The notes under the pieces were generated by a model. That model was not told the origin of the DNA, did not search any database, and was given only the letters and a program-made list of their open reading frames with translations. From JBCCWR01 sp039193385 (GTDB lineage: Bacteria > Verrucomicrobiota > Verrucomicrobiia > Methylacidiphilales > JBCCWR01), in the NCBI GenBank assembly GCA_039193385.1, contig JBCCWR010000078.1:1-10969 (forward strand): a stretch of DNA of 10,969 nt, written 5' to 3'. Both the position numbers and the translations under genes were made by a program. Every line of letters begins with the position of its first letter. Position 1 is the stretch's first letter. Below are positions 1-7,494 of this stretch, one piece after another.

Positions 1-335
1 CAAATCCAGAAAAACAAAGCCTCCATTATTTTATAAAAAAATTGAAGAACGCACCTTAGTTGCTGCTCTTTGAGGGTCAATGCAAAATCGATTTTACGAG
101 ATGCTTTGCATTGTTTTACATCATTCTGCCAGCCTTGATTTCAAAAATCACGTATGCATTTTTAATGTTTTTCTTAAACATCAACCGAGTCTACGTATTT
201 GAGAAATGTTTTATAGTAATTCGCCTACCAGCAAAATTCAAAACAAGGAATCATGATCTTCAAGTAACGATAAAACTCTCTAGCTAATACAAAAGAGCCT
301 CCATCCTAAAAAGCATGATAAACCCAAACCCTAAG
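1..335. other. Non-coding stretch at left edge
   Basis: I see no convincing gene here. The only open frame of note on the plus strand (60-287) would need a TTG start, is rich in Phe, Ile, Cys and Leu as expected of translated AT-rich spacer, resembles no family I know, and runs through a 9-bp inverted repeat. The stretch lies just beyond the 3' end of the minus-strand glycosyltransferase gene. I found no GC-rich hairpin followed by a T-run that would terminate that transcript; on the minus strand the bases just past its stop contain two copies of GGGTTT but no stem. An 8-bp GCCTCCAT occurs at both 19-26 and 297-304, which may be chance. Confidence 0.6.
78..113. repeat. Inverted repeat, 9-bp perfect arms
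   Basis: CAATGCAAA (78-86) and TTTGCATTG (105-113) are exact reverse complements separated by 18 nt. The segment also contains the 12-bp palindrome AAAATCGATTTT (84-95), which overlaps the left arm. On the plus strand the right arm is followed by TTTTAC, so a weak intrinsic terminator for a plus-strand gene ending before the window is possible. The stem is AT-rich and the loop long, so a protein-binding site is equally likely. The repeat itself is certain; its role is not. Confidence 0.5.
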
Positions 336-962
336 TTACTTGGCTATTGTATTTATGGAGAAAAGACGCTCCTCGACCAAAATACGAGCCTCTTCCCAAG
401 CGGCTAAATCATCTACATCCTCTGCAACTGGAAATACCTGGCAGCTCAGACATGCTTTGCCGATTTTCTGCATAGTCTGCATAAAGACTTGATCCGTACT
501 CCATTCGATATCTTGAAAAAGATCATCAAACAGCCCCTTCATGCCAATAAAATAATACCCTCCGTCTTTTGACGGTCCCAAGACAACATCGTGGCTTTTG
601 AGCCCATGAGCTATTTGAAACAACAAACTCTCATCAATATAAGGGCAATCTCCACCTATAAAAACCACTGACTCAGCGCCACGTTTAAAGGCTGAATGCA
701 TAGCCGACAGAAGTCTATCCCCCAGATTACCCTCAGGCTGAGCTTCATAATGATAATCTTGGCCAAGCCATTCCTTCATCTCAGTTTCTCCATCACGTGG
801 AGCATAATGAATTTCTACTTTATCAAATGATTTAAGGTAGGAAACCTGATGTTCCACTAACTTTCGGAAAATATGGGCAGCTTCTTGATCGCCAATACTC
901 TTGGCCAGACGGGTTTTAACATACCCAGGCCGAGGCACTTTCAGCATGAGAAGAATGTTCAT
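336..962 (-). CDS. DUF2064 / TIGR04282-type glycosyltransferase
   Basis: This 208-residue protein is a small, single-domain, cytosolic GT-A-fold nucleotidyl/glycosyltransferase-like enzyme of the DUF2064 family (the group that includes the TIGR04282 'arsenosugar biosynthesis' proteins). Visible family motifs in order: K8-x-P-x-P-G13 with V-K-T-R-L (15-19) for nucleotide binding; Q75 then G78-N-L-G81-x-R83; G-G-D-C-P (103-107), the probable metal/nucleotide Asp; G129-P then D133-G-G-Y-Y; W-S-T (154-156); and D182-V-D184 near the C terminus. Length is normal for the family. Its start overlaps the stop of the upstream TPR gene in an ATGA arrangement, so it is probably translationally coupled and last in the five-gene cluster. 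The donor and acceptor cannot be read from sequence; no arsenic gene is nearby, so the arsenosugar label should not be taken literally. Confidence 0.88.
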   Translation of the reverse strand: MNILLMLKVPRPGYVKTRLAKSIGDQEAAHIFRKLVEHQVSYLKSFDKVEIHYAPRDGETEMKEWLGQDYHYEAQPEGNLGDRLLSAMHSAFKRGAESVVFIGGDCPYIDESLLFQIAHGLKSHDVVLGPSKDGGYYFIGMKGLFDDLFQDIEWSTDQVFMQTMQKIGKACLSCQVFPVAEDVDDLAAWEEARILVEERLFSINTIAK

Positions 963-1609
963 TGCATTTCTGTTTGGGCTGAGCGAAGCAACTTTTCCAG
1001 CTTAAGAAATTCGAACTGGTACTGACTAAATAGAGTCTGGCCGTAGATAGTTCGAGCCTGTCGCAGCAATTTTTCACGCTGGACACTCATATCTTTGACG
1101 CTAGCTAATGCTGCCTTCGCGAAATAGTAACCAGGGTGCAACGGATCATTTATATCAAGCTTTAATGCCAGCATTGAAGCCTTGGGTAGATTCCCCATAG
1201 CAATATAAGCATAGACACTTTTAAGAATACTGTTTGCGGCATCTTCATGGTGCCTGATATGCACCGCATAATAGCTAGCTGCTTCATCCCACCTATCTTG
1301 TTGAAAGGCGTTTTCACCTAGATAAAAATTTGCAGAATAGCGTTTTGCTTCAAGACTGATGGCTTCGAGCAGCTTTGTTTCAGCTTCATCATACTTTTTT
1401 TGTGCCGTCAAAATTCTACCTGCCAGTTCAAGTAGTTGTGCATTTTTATCTTCTGTTGCGATTTTTTTTGAAACGATCGTCCAGGCTTTATCATAATCCC
1501 CCGACTTGTATAGCCCAAATGCTTCGGAGTACGAACTATCTCCCTGGGCTAAGAGACTATGGCTCATTAGAAGCAGAACATGCATTGAACTTAAAAAGAA
1601 ATTTCTCAT
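959..1609 (-). CDS. Exported TPR-repeat protein
   Basis: The protein has 216 residues with an N-terminal signal peptide (about residues 1-21: Arg2, a hydrophobic core rich in Leu, then SLLA before Gln22), so it is probably exported to the periplasm. The mature part consists of degenerate tetratricopeptide helices: about 25-55 (AFGLYKSGDYDKAW), 57-89 (LAGRILTAQKKYDEAETKLL), 93-122 (FYLGENAFQQDRWDEAASYY) and 126-155, followed by a helical tail. TPRs are scaffold modules, so no enzymatic role is implied. The gene starts 12 nt after the helicase stop and its own stop overlaps the glycosyltransferase start by 4 nt, so it is co-transcribed with both. There is no Shine-Dalgarno sequence before the ATG. 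Partner and function are unknown. Confidence 0.82.
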   Translation of the reverse strand: MRNFFLSSMHVLLLMSHSLLAQGDSSYSEAFGLYKSGDYDKAWTIVSKKIATEDKNAQLLELAGRILTAQKKYDEAETKLLEAISLEAKRYSANFYLGENAFQQDRWDEAASYYAVHIRHHEDAANSILKSVYAYIAMGNLPKASMLALKLDINDPLHPGYYFAKAALASVKDMSVQREKLLRQARTIYGQTLFSQYQFEFLKLEKLLRSAQTEMQ

Positions 1610-1621
1610 TTTTCAGTTAAA

Positions 1622-3607
1622 TCAATAATTATCCCACGAGCTTTCTGTGCTGATGTTCCACTTGTTACACAAATCTTCAGGAACTTCACCAAGAAAGCGC
1701 GATGGCCTTTGCCAGGCTTCATCAAACCGCCCTTGAGTAACCACTTCAGGATAAACAAGATATAGCTCATTTCTTGCTCTGGTGATCGCCACATAAAATA
1801 ATCGCCTCTCCTCTTCCTCACCTTCTTCGTTATCCATTGAGCGTTTAGAGGGAAACATGCCTTCACAAAGCATGACAAGAAAAACGGTATCCCATTCCAG
1901 CCCTTTAGCCTGGTGAATGGTAGTCAGACGAACTATATGATCATCATCTTGTTGCGCTGCCTGTGAACCAGAGTCAACATTGGTCATAAGAGCCAGCTGC
2001 CCAAGAAATTCCAACATGTCATCATACTCATCGGCAAAAGAACGCAACTGCAACAAGTCTTCTAACCGGCTTTCATAATTCGTATATTTTGATTTTAAAT
2101 AATCATCATAGACTGCATCAATGACCAGCTCAATGAGGTCCCCTGGTGAAGCTTCCTCCAGCCTTTCACACATCTGACAATGTGTTTCTCCCCATTGTTT
2201 CCAGAATACTTGAGCCTTAGCAGGCACTTTAACTTCATCCCATGGTGTTTGATTCGAAATGGCTGCCCACATTTTTTGTGCACTCGCTTGACCGACTCCT
2301 GGAATCGTTCGAGCTATGCGCTTAAAAGAAACTTCATCACGCCTATTTACAGAAAATTTAATGTAAGCTGAAACATCCTTAATATGAGCTTGTTCAAAAA
2401 AACGTAATCCGGATGTAATTTGGAAAGGTATATTCCTGCGCGTCAGTTCCATCTGAATTTCCATAGAATGATAATGTGAGCGATAAAGCACCACCATCTC
2501 ACTCAAATCTTGTCCTCCTTCATGTAGTTCGAGAATACGTTGAGCAATGAACATAGCTTGCTCACGGCTACTGTTTAACTGAATCAATGCTGGCTTAGCA
2601 CTGCTCTCTCGACATGAACGCAGCTCTTTAGGAAATTGATGCATGTTATTAGCTATAGATGAGTTCGCCAGTTCAAGAATCTCGGGTGAGCTGCGATAGT
2701 TTGTTTCGATCTTAATCACACGCGTTTCCGGATGACGGTCGGGGAAACTCATAATGTTCTGAAAGTTTGCACCACGCCACGAGTAAATACTCTGGGCATC
2801 ATCTCCAACCACCATCACTTGATGATGTTTTGCAGACAACAAATCAACCAAACTCGCCTGAATTTTATTTGTATCCTGGTATTCATCTACGAGTATATGT
2901 TGAAACTGTTTCTGGTATTTCTCACGAATATCATCCTGCTCTTGTAGCAATTTTAAAGTCTTCGTGAGCAAGTCATCGTAGTCGACGACATTAGCTGCGA
3001 GCTTACGACTTTGGTAGCTAGCCAGAAGATTTTTAATCTGATCTTCCATTTCGGAGAAATATGGATACTGCTGCTCAATAACACTATGGATACTTTTGTC
3101 CGTATTGACAGACATACTGAAAATGCTTAATAGAACATCCCCTTTAGGAAAACGTTTATCTTTAGTGTCAATGCCAGCTTCCACAAGACATGCATCCACT
3201 AAATCCTTAGCATCCTCCTGGTCAAGAATGGAAAAACCTGCATTCAATCCAACATGTTCTGCATGCCTACGTAAAAGGCGATGGCCCACATGGTGAAAAG
3301 TCCCTCCCCACAATCCTTTTATGTCTTGAGGTATAAGATCCTCAACACGTCGCAACATTTCTTTGCTGGCTTTGTTGGTAAATGTTAGCAACAAGATTTG
3401 ATGCGGGCGCACTCCATGTTCGATAAGATAGGCCACACGGTAGGTAAGTGTTCTAGTTTTGCCACTACCAGCCCCAGCAATAACCAGAAGCGGTCCAGGT
3501 TTGGCCGTAACTGCTGCATGCTGCGACTCATTCAGTTCACTTGCATAGTCAATATGTAGGGAGCTTGAATCGCTACCTGAAGGCTTTAGCGTGTAATCGA
3601 AAGACAT
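1622..3607 (-). CDS. Rep/UvrD/PcrA-type SF1A DNA helicase
   Basis: This 661-residue protein is an ATP-dependent 3'-to-5' DNA helicase of superfamily 1A, expected to act in DNA repair or replication restart. All helicase motifs are intact: Q-motif around N26-E-S-Q29; Walker A AGAGSGKT (44-51); motif Ia LLLTFTNKA (72-80); Walker B VDEYQDTN (240-247); motif III GDDAQSIYSWRG (268-279); motif IV NYRS (303-306); motif V TIHQAKGLEW (563-572); motif VI LFYVAITRAR (603-612). The length is close to Rep and shorter than UvrD/PcrA; the C terminus ends soon after RPSRFLGEVP (634-643) with no long Tudor-like tail. A family variant, HHVGHR (105-110), replaces the more usual TFHS-type segment. The first 22 nt overlap the end of hisA, indicating coupled translation. 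Whether it is the Rep, UvrD or PcrA orthologue needs a phylogeny, so I give no symbol. Confidence 0.93.
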   Translation of the reverse strand: MSFDYTLKPSGSDSSSLHIDYASELNESQHAAVTAKPGPLLVIAGAGSGKTRTLTYRVAYLIEHGVRPHQILLLTFTNKASKEMLRRVEDLIPQDIKGLWGGTFHHVGHRLLRRHAEHVGLNAGFSILDQEDAKDLVDACLVEAGIDTKDKRFPKGDVLLSIFSMSVNTDKSIHSVIEQQYPYFSEMEDQIKNLLASYQSRKLAANVVDYDDLLTKTLKLLQEQDDIREKYQKQFQHILVDEYQDTNKIQASLVDLLSAKHHQVMVVGDDAQSIYSWRGANFQNIMSFPDRHPETRVIKIETNYRSSPEILELANSSIANNMHQFPKELRSCRESSAKPALIQLNSSREQAMFIAQRILELHEGGQDLSEMVVLYRSHYHSMEIQMELTRRNIPFQITSGLRFFEQAHIKDVSAYIKFSVNRRDEVSFKRIARTIPGVGQASAQKMWAAISNQTPWDEVKVPAKAQVFWKQWGETHCQMCERLEEASPGDLIELVIDAVYDDYLKSKYTNYESRLEDLLQLRSFADEYDDMLEFLGQLALMTNVDSGSQAAQQDDDHIVRLTTIHQAKGLEWDTVFLVMLCEGMFPSKRSMDNEEGEEEERRLFYVAITRARNELYLVYPEVVTQGRFDEAWQRPSRFLGEVPEDLCNKWNISTESSWDNY

Positions 3608-4305
3608 TCTTCAAGATTGATCTTATTTTCATAGAGTGCTTTACCTACAATAGCTCCATATAGGCCTTTAATCTGGTTCAGCCGTTGTATGTCGCTCGCA
3701 GTCGTCACTCCACCCGATGCTACTAGATCAATATCAACCGCCTCATTCATCTCTTCCAAAGCTTCAATATTAGGTCCCTGCAACATCCCATCGGTCGCTA
3801 TATCTGTATAAATAATCGTTCCTACACCATAGCCTTCCATACGTCGGGCTAGTTCGATGGCATCGACTTGCGAAACTTCAGTCCATCCTTTTGTTGCTAC
3901 TTTACCATCACGCGCATCTATGCCAACAGCCACACGTTCGCAACCAAAAGCTTCGACAGCTTCTTTAACAAATTGTGGATTCTCCACGGCCTTACTACCA
4001 ATGATCGCACGACTTACACCGGCATCATAGAGCACTTCCATATCCTTCATTTTGCGAATACCTCCACCGAGTTCACATGGAATTGCAAGCTCCTTACAAA
4101 TAGATCGAATAGCCGATAAATTTTTTGATTCGCCTTCAAAGGCACCGTCTAAGTCCACAAGATGCATGTACTCTGCACCTTCATTCTGCCACTTAAGTGC
4201 CATCGACGCAGGGTCATCACTATAGACTGTTTTATCTTCTGCTTTGCCCTGCTTAAGGCGCACCACTTGACCTGACATTAAATCTATTGCGGGTAATATG
4301 ATCAT
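3586..4305 (-). CDS. hisA: Phosphoribosylformimino-5-aminoimidazole carboxamide ribotide isomerase
   Basis: HisA is the cytosolic TIM-barrel isomerase that converts ProFAR to PRFAR, the fourth step of histidine biosynthesis. At 239 residues the length is typical. The barrel shows its duplicated half-barrel features: the N-terminal IILPAIDL with catalytic Asp8, LVDLDGA (49-55), the phosphate-binding loop GGGIR (80-84) and AIIGSKAVENP (100-110), then the second half with VGIDARDGK (catalytic Asp130), TDIATDGM (167-174) and VASGGV followed by AIVGKALY. This favours HisA over its paralogue HisF, which usually has a longer barrel and a different N terminus. The gene sits with a helicase and not with other his genes; its end overlaps the helicase start by 22 nt and it begins 14 nt after the preceding gene. 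The leader AATTTTTAAAATAAT has no Shine-Dalgarno sequence. Confidence 0.95.
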   Translation of the reverse strand: MIILPAIDLMSGQVVRLKQGKAEDKTVYSDDPASMALKWQNEGAEYMHLVDLDGAFEGESKNLSAIRSICKELAIPCELGGGIRKMKDMEVLYDAGVSRAIIGSKAVENPQFVKEAVEAFGCERVAVGIDARDGKVATKGWTEVSQVDAIELARRMEGYGVGTIIYTDIATDGMLQGPNIEALEEMNEAVDIDLVASGGVTTASDIQRLNQIKGLYGAIVGKALYENKINLEECLSITR

Positions 4306-4319
4306 ATTATTTTAAAAAT

Positions 4320-4778
4320 TTAGCGGCGCGCCAAATATTTCATAGTCTGAACCATAAGAATAATATCCTCTTCGGAAATACTGTTTGAGGGTAATAATAA
4401 TGCACCCTCGCGTAGAGGAATATCTACCTTTGGAGAGTAAACTACGCGTCCATTTACAATAATAACAATCATTTTACCCATAGAGTTACTGGTTAAGGCT
4501 TCGAGCAAACGAGTTCCGGTTTGATCTAGACGCACCAGCACACGTCCATCGCGCACTTGTTGAAACTGTATTAAATTTTTCTCCGTAATATCTGCAAATT
4601 TCGTGATGTAAATGGCCTGTGGAGGATTGAATAACTGAACAGAAGTGATACCTGTGGCACCTTGGACTTCTTGAACCTGTGCATGAATCCTGAAGATTCC
4701 CATAGGTTTTGAACTTCCTGCAGTAAAAAAAATAAAGCAGCATATAAACACCGCCAGAACATGAAACTTACTGGTCAT
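4320..4778 (-). CDS. Exported SecDF P1-head-like protein
   Basis: The call covers 152 residues from ATG 4778; a GTG at 4805 would add nine residues (MDCWLVCDL) but would put an acidic Asp ahead of the hydrophobic core, so I prefer the ATG. The N terminus (MTSKFHVLAVFICCFIFF) is a signal peptide or membrane anchor. The C-terminal half resembles the head subdomain of the SecD/SecF P1 periplasmic domain: VLVRLDQTGTRLLEALT, then GKMIVIIVNGRVVYSPKVDIPL, then an 'ISEEDIILMVQTM' helix, matching the SecD pattern of L-x-G-x-x-L/F, E-L-T, G-K, I-V-x-x-G-x-V, S-P, I and x-E-E-A-x-x-L. None of the six SecD transmembrane helices is present, so it is not a translocase subunit. It is the first gene of the minus-strand cluster, 14 nt before hisA. 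Function unknown; the domain match is from pattern memory and moderately secure. Confidence 0.7.
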   Translation of the reverse strand: MTSKFHVLAVFICCFIFFTAGSSKPMGIFRIHAQVQEVQGATGITSVQLFNPPQAIYITKFADITEKNLIQFQQVRDGRVLVRLDQTGTRLLEALTSNSMGKMIVIIVNGRVVYSPKVDIPLREGALLLPSNSISEEDIILMVQTMKYLARR

Positions 4779-4849
4779 TAAGTCACAGACTAACCAGCAG
4801 TCCACAAGGCACCAGAAAAAATGGCATTAGACCTATACATTCAAATTCA

Positions 4850-4877
4850 TTGAATACTCAAAACTTTCCGTTAATCT
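4850..4877 (+). promoter_or_regulatory. Candidate promoter for BsuPI-domain gene
   Basis: TTGAAT (4850-4855) and TAATCT (4872-4877) are separated by 16 nt and lie just ahead of the ATG at 4888. If used, the 5' leader would be only a few nucleotides, so the match could be chance in AT-rich DNA. On the other strand, TTGAGT and TATAGG with an 18-nt spacer could serve the divergent minus-strand cluster. Both are consensus-like only. Confidence 0.25.
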
Positions 4878-4887
4878 ACAGAGCTAA

Positions 4888-5484
4888 ATGAAAAATCATG
4901 AGAGCATCCCATTATTTGCTGCCGTAGTCTTGCTCACATTAACAACTACGCTTGTTCTTGCTGTAGACATTCGTCCTTCACGGCAAAGTGTCCCGGATCA
5001 ATTTATCAACCCCCCTGGAAAACGTTTCAGCCTCTTCCAAGGAGATCCTCAGCGCGTACAAAAGGCAAATGAAATTAACCTTAACGACTTCAGTCCCAGC
5101 ATCGTCATCGAAAAAGAATCCATCTCTTTAAACGACCTTGCAGAAGCCATTGAAGAAGAGGCTCTACTTCCATTCATTTTTAAGGTTAAAAACGTAAACG
5201 AACGTAGCTATACGCTATCTTTTCCCGACGCTCAGCGTTATGACTACATAATCACTCCTGTCGATTCTCAGACCGAAGCACTTTACGTCTGGTCTGCCGA
5301 TAAGCTTTTTTATGAAGCGACAGGAGCAATCTTCATGAATGGCTTTGAATATATAGCTTTTAAGATAGATGTGCCCTTAAAGAAATTGTCCGATTCTCTA
5401 AAGCCTGGGAAATATAAGATTACCGCTATTTTAAGTAACTACCCTGAGATCAAAACGTCTGGGGAGTTTTCCGTTATTCCATAA
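4888..5484 (+). CDS. Exported BsuPI-domain protein
   Basis: A 198-residue protein with an N-terminal hydrophobic segment (about 8-25, ending VLAVD) that is probably a signal peptide, a polar low-complexity linker (26-90), and a C-terminal domain (about 95-182) resembling the BsuPI fold (intracellular proteinase inhibitor family). The resemblance rests on the order FKVKNVNERSYTLSF, QRYDYII, ALYVWSADKLFYEA, then LKPGKYKITAIL near the end: strand with N-x-x, a 'T-L-x-F-x-x-x-Q-R-Y-D' strand, 'V-W-x-W/S-x-x-x-F' and 'P-G-x-Y'. Bacillus BsuPI inhibits an intracellular serine protease, but related domains are also found in exported proteins with no proven inhibitor role, so I infer only a beta-sandwich binding or inhibitor-like domain outside the cytoplasm. 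It is divergent from the SecD-head-like gene across 109 bp and convergent on the deacetylase with 7 nt between stop codons. Only a weak GAG lies before the ATG. Confidence 0.78.
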   Translation: MKNHESIPLFAAVVLLTLTTTLVLAVDIRPSRQSVPDQFINPPGKRFSLFQGDPQRVQKANEINLNDFSPSIVIEKESISLNDLAEAIEEEALLPFIFKVKNVNERSYTLSFPDAQRYDYIITPVDSQTEALYVWSADKLFYEATGAIFMNGFEYIAFKIDVPLKKLSDSLKPGKYKITAILSNYPEIKTSGEFSVIP

Positions 5485-5491
5485 TAAGTCG

Positions 5492-6190
5492 TTATTCAGC
5501 TATCGACATCAGCTGACTGACAGTTACAAACTTCAATCCCTTTTCTTTCAACCCTTTAATAATACCGGGAACAGCATCAACCGTCGTTGCATGAATATCA
5601 TGCAGCAAAATAATATCTCCAGAACTGGCACGACTAATAATATGTTGTGTCATCTGCTGTATGTCTGGATAAGCCCAGTCTCGCGGATCAATCGTCCAAA
5701 AGATGGTCGGACGCTTGTAACGTTCATAGACCCATAATCTTTGACTGCGTGTCATGGCTCCATAAGGCGCGCGGAAGGTGCTGGGATAGATGCCTGTTAC
5801 TTTGTTAATAACATCATCCGTCTTATCAATATCTTCAATCACCTGCTGATCGGTCATGCGTGTCAAATTTGCATGGTTCCAGGTATGGTTGCCAATCTCG
5901 TGACCTTCATTCACAGCACGCTGAGCTAGACTCGGGTAACTTTGAATGTTGGGCCCTACCATGTAAAAAGTGGCTTTAGCATTTTCTTTTTGCAGAATAT
6001 CAAGCAGACGCTGAGTATTAACGGGATGCGGGCCATCGTCGAAAGTCAAAGCGACGACTGGCTGTGAAACAGTGACACGAGATACCGTTGCGCCTCCGCT
6101 CCAGGATTTCAAATCTTGCTTTGCAACTTTTGTCGAAGCACATCCTAAAACTAGAAAACATAATCCAAGGCTAAAGAATAGACGGAGCAT
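5492..6190 (-). CDS. Lipoprotein polysaccharide deacetylase (NodB/CE4)
   Basis: This 232-residue protein is a carbohydrate esterase family 4 enzyme that would remove N-acetyl groups from peptidoglycan or another amino-sugar polymer, with a divalent metal. A lipoprotein signal peptide ends at VLGC (lipidated Cys17), and Ala18 lacks the Asp retention signal, suggesting an outer-membrane location. All five NodB motifs are visible: TFDDGP (49-54; base Asp51, metal Asp52), HTWNH (102-106, metal His pair), RAPYG (140-144), D168-P-R-D-W172, and LLHDIH (195-200; catalytic His197). It should therefore be active. The gene is 71 nt downstream of malate dehydrogenase in the same direction, so it may be read through or have its own promoter. 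It ends tail to tail with the BsuPI-domain gene; the short AATAA-GTCG-TTATT repeat containing both stop codons (5483-5496) is too weak to call a terminator. Confidence 0.93.
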   Translation of the reverse strand: MLRLFFSLGLCFLVLGCASTKVAKQDLKSWSGGATVSRVTVSQPVVALTFDDGPHPVNTQRLLDILQKENAKATFYMVGPNIQSYPSLAQRAVNEGHEIGNHTWNHANLTRMTDQQVIEDIDKTDDVINKVTGIYPSTFRAPYGAMTRSQRLWVYERYKRPTIFWTIDPRDWAYPDIQQMTQHIISRASSGDIILLHDIHATTVDAVPGIIKGLKEKGLKFVTVSQLMSIAE

Positions 6191-6261
6191 GGAGAAATCC
6201 GGTCAAATGATTGCAAATCTTAAATCTCTAGAAAGGGCGTTAAGACAAGTGCATTGATATA

Positions 6262-7248
6262 CTAACCTAACATTTCCTGAACCATTTCACGTTCAGATGT
6301 CAGTTCAGCATTGGTTGTTTCTATCTTCGACTTGGCAAATTCATCCATTTCATAGCCTTCTACTATTTCGTAGCTTCCAGGCTCCGTCGTCTTTACAGGA
6401 AGGCCTGCCCATATATCAGGGTGAAACCCATAAGCTCCGTTCGATTTAACAGCCACGGAATGAATCGTCCCAGGTGTAACGAGGTCTTTCACATGATCAA
6501 TCAAAGCATTCGCTGCGGATGCTGCAGAAGAAGCTCCGCGTGCTTGTATAATAGCTGCACCACGTTTACCTACAGTTGAACAAAAATCACCTTCCAGCCA
6601 TTCATTATCATTAATAACATCTTTAGCAGGTTTGTCATTGATCGTCGCATGTGCGAATGCAGGGAACATCGTGGGACTATGATTCCCATAGATATAAATA
6701 TTTTTAACCTCTGTGCTGTCCACACCTGCTTTCTTAGCAAGTTGGGTTACCGCGCGATTTTGGTCCAAGCGAACCATAGCCGTGAATCTCTCTATTGGTA
6801 AACGTTTTGCTTTACTAGCTGCAATCATACAGTTTGTGTTAGCAGGATTGCCCACTACTGCGACGCGTGCATCATCGGCAGCCACTTCATCAATAACGGC
6901 CCCCTGTGTTGTAAAGATCTTGCCATTATCTTTGAGCAGATCAGCACGCTCCATTCCTTTACCTCGAGGCTTTGCTCCAACAAGCAGGCACCAGTTTGCA
7001 TCTTTAAAACCCGTTTTACCATTATCAGACAATTCAATGCCCTTCAAAAGTGGAAAGGCACAGTCATCAAGCTCCATAGCAACCCCTTCAAGTGCTTTCA
7101 TAGCTGCTTCAACGGGAACTTCAATAAGCTGAAGAATAACTGGCTGATCCGGGCCAAGCATTGCCCCAGAAGCAATCCTGAACAAAAGTGAATAGCCAAT
7201 TTGACCAGCAGCACCAGTCACTGCCACGCGAATAGGTTCTTTAGACAT
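6262..7248 (-). CDS. mdh: Malate dehydrogenase
   Basis: Malate dehydrogenase interconverts malate and oxaloacetate with NAD(P) in the TCA cycle, in the cytosol. I chose ATG 7248 (328 residues, MSKEPIRV) because the conserved family N terminus starts there; an ATG at 7257 would add only MLH, and neither has a Shine-Dalgarno sequence. In numbering from 7257: the Rossmann dinucleotide loop TGAAGQIGY (14-22), acidic Glu47 at the end of strand 2 (typical of NAD binding), the mobile loop PRGKGMER with substrate-binding Arg98 and Arg104, VGNPANTN (135-142), LDQNRA with Asp165 and Arg168, and catalytic His193 in GNHSPTMFP. The TGAAGQIGYSL form belongs to the long MDH group (TIGR01759-like, about 325-330 residues), not the LDH-like group. 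It is divergent from the partner-switching operon. Confidence 0.96.
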   Translation of the reverse strand: MSKEPIRVAVTGAAGQIGYSLLFRIASGAMLGPDQPVILQLIEVPVEAAMKALEGVAMELDDCAFPLLKGIELSDNGKTGFKDANWCLLVGAKPRGKGMERADLLKDNGKIFTTQGAVIDEVAADDARVAVVGNPANTNCMIAASKAKRLPIERFTAMVRLDQNRAVTQLAKKAGVDSTEVKNIYIYGNHSPTMFPAFAHATINDKPAKDVINDNEWLEGDFCSTVGKRGAAIIQARGASSAASAANALIDHVKDLVTPGTIHSVAVKSNGAYGFHPDIWAGLPVKTTEPGSYEIVEGYEMDEFAKSKIETTNAELTSEREMVQEMLG

Positions 7249-7494
7249 ATGGAGCATTAGTTAATCAGCTTTGCTCTCAGTTACAATAAGAATGAACAAA
7301 ATTAATACTTAAATTCTATGTTTTCTGATCAAACTAGCGATATATATGAGTAGCTTTTAACGTACTAATGCTTTGAAATCTTAAATCCTAACTTTTTATA
7401 TTACTTACTTTGTAATTCCTCAATTTTATTCCTTGCATATTTAGAGTATATTAACTATCTCCTTTTAAGTAAATTTTAACAAAAATGAATCTAA
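7249..7494. promoter_or_regulatory. AT-rich divergent intergenic region
   Basis: This is the shared upstream region of mdh (minus) and the receiver-phosphatase-kinase gene (plus). It is clearly richer in A and T than the flanking genes and holds no gene I can support. Besides the promoter candidate listed separately, TTGCAT (7433-7438) and a TATATT (7447-7452) also occur, without good spacing to each other. For mdh I found no -35/-10 pair that stands out. No strong hairpin or riboswitch-like structure is evident. Confidence 0.4.
7373..7402 (+). promoter_or_regulatory. Candidate sigma-70-type promoter
   Basis: TTGAAA (7373-7378) and TATATT (7397-7402) each match the housekeeping consensus at five of six positions, with an 18-nt spacer. 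Transcription would begin near 7409, giving a leader of about 85 nt before the TTG start at 7495. This is the best promoter-like pair in the intergenic region, but AT-rich DNA makes false matches common. Confidence 0.35.

Noticed and set aside
60..287. 75-codon plus-strand open frame near the left edge
   Set aside because: It needs a TTG start, has no ribosome binding site, has AT-spacer-like composition, overlaps an inverted repeat and resembles no family.
19..304. GCCTCCAT at 19-26 and 297-304 as flanking direct repeats of a mobile element
   Set aside because: Eight bases only, no terminal inverted repeats and no transposase between them; probably chance.
336..962. Arsenosugar biosynthesis role for the DUF2064 glycosyltransferase
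   Set aside because: The family label is used broadly and no arsenic methylase, radical SAM or other arsenic gene is in the window.
4320..4778. Truncated or degraded secD gene
   Set aside because: It has its own signal sequence, an intact frame and compact operon spacing, so it looks like a dedicated small gene and not a remnant.
5483..5496. AATAA-GTCG-TTATT repeat between convergent genes as a bidirectional terminator
   Set aside because: The stem is five A/T pairs with no T-run of useful length, so it would be too weak; it mainly consists of the two stop codons.
6713..7132. 139-codon plus-strand open frame
   Set aside because: It is antisense to mdh, is rich in Ser/Ala/Thr as expected of a complementary frame, and mdh is unambiguous.
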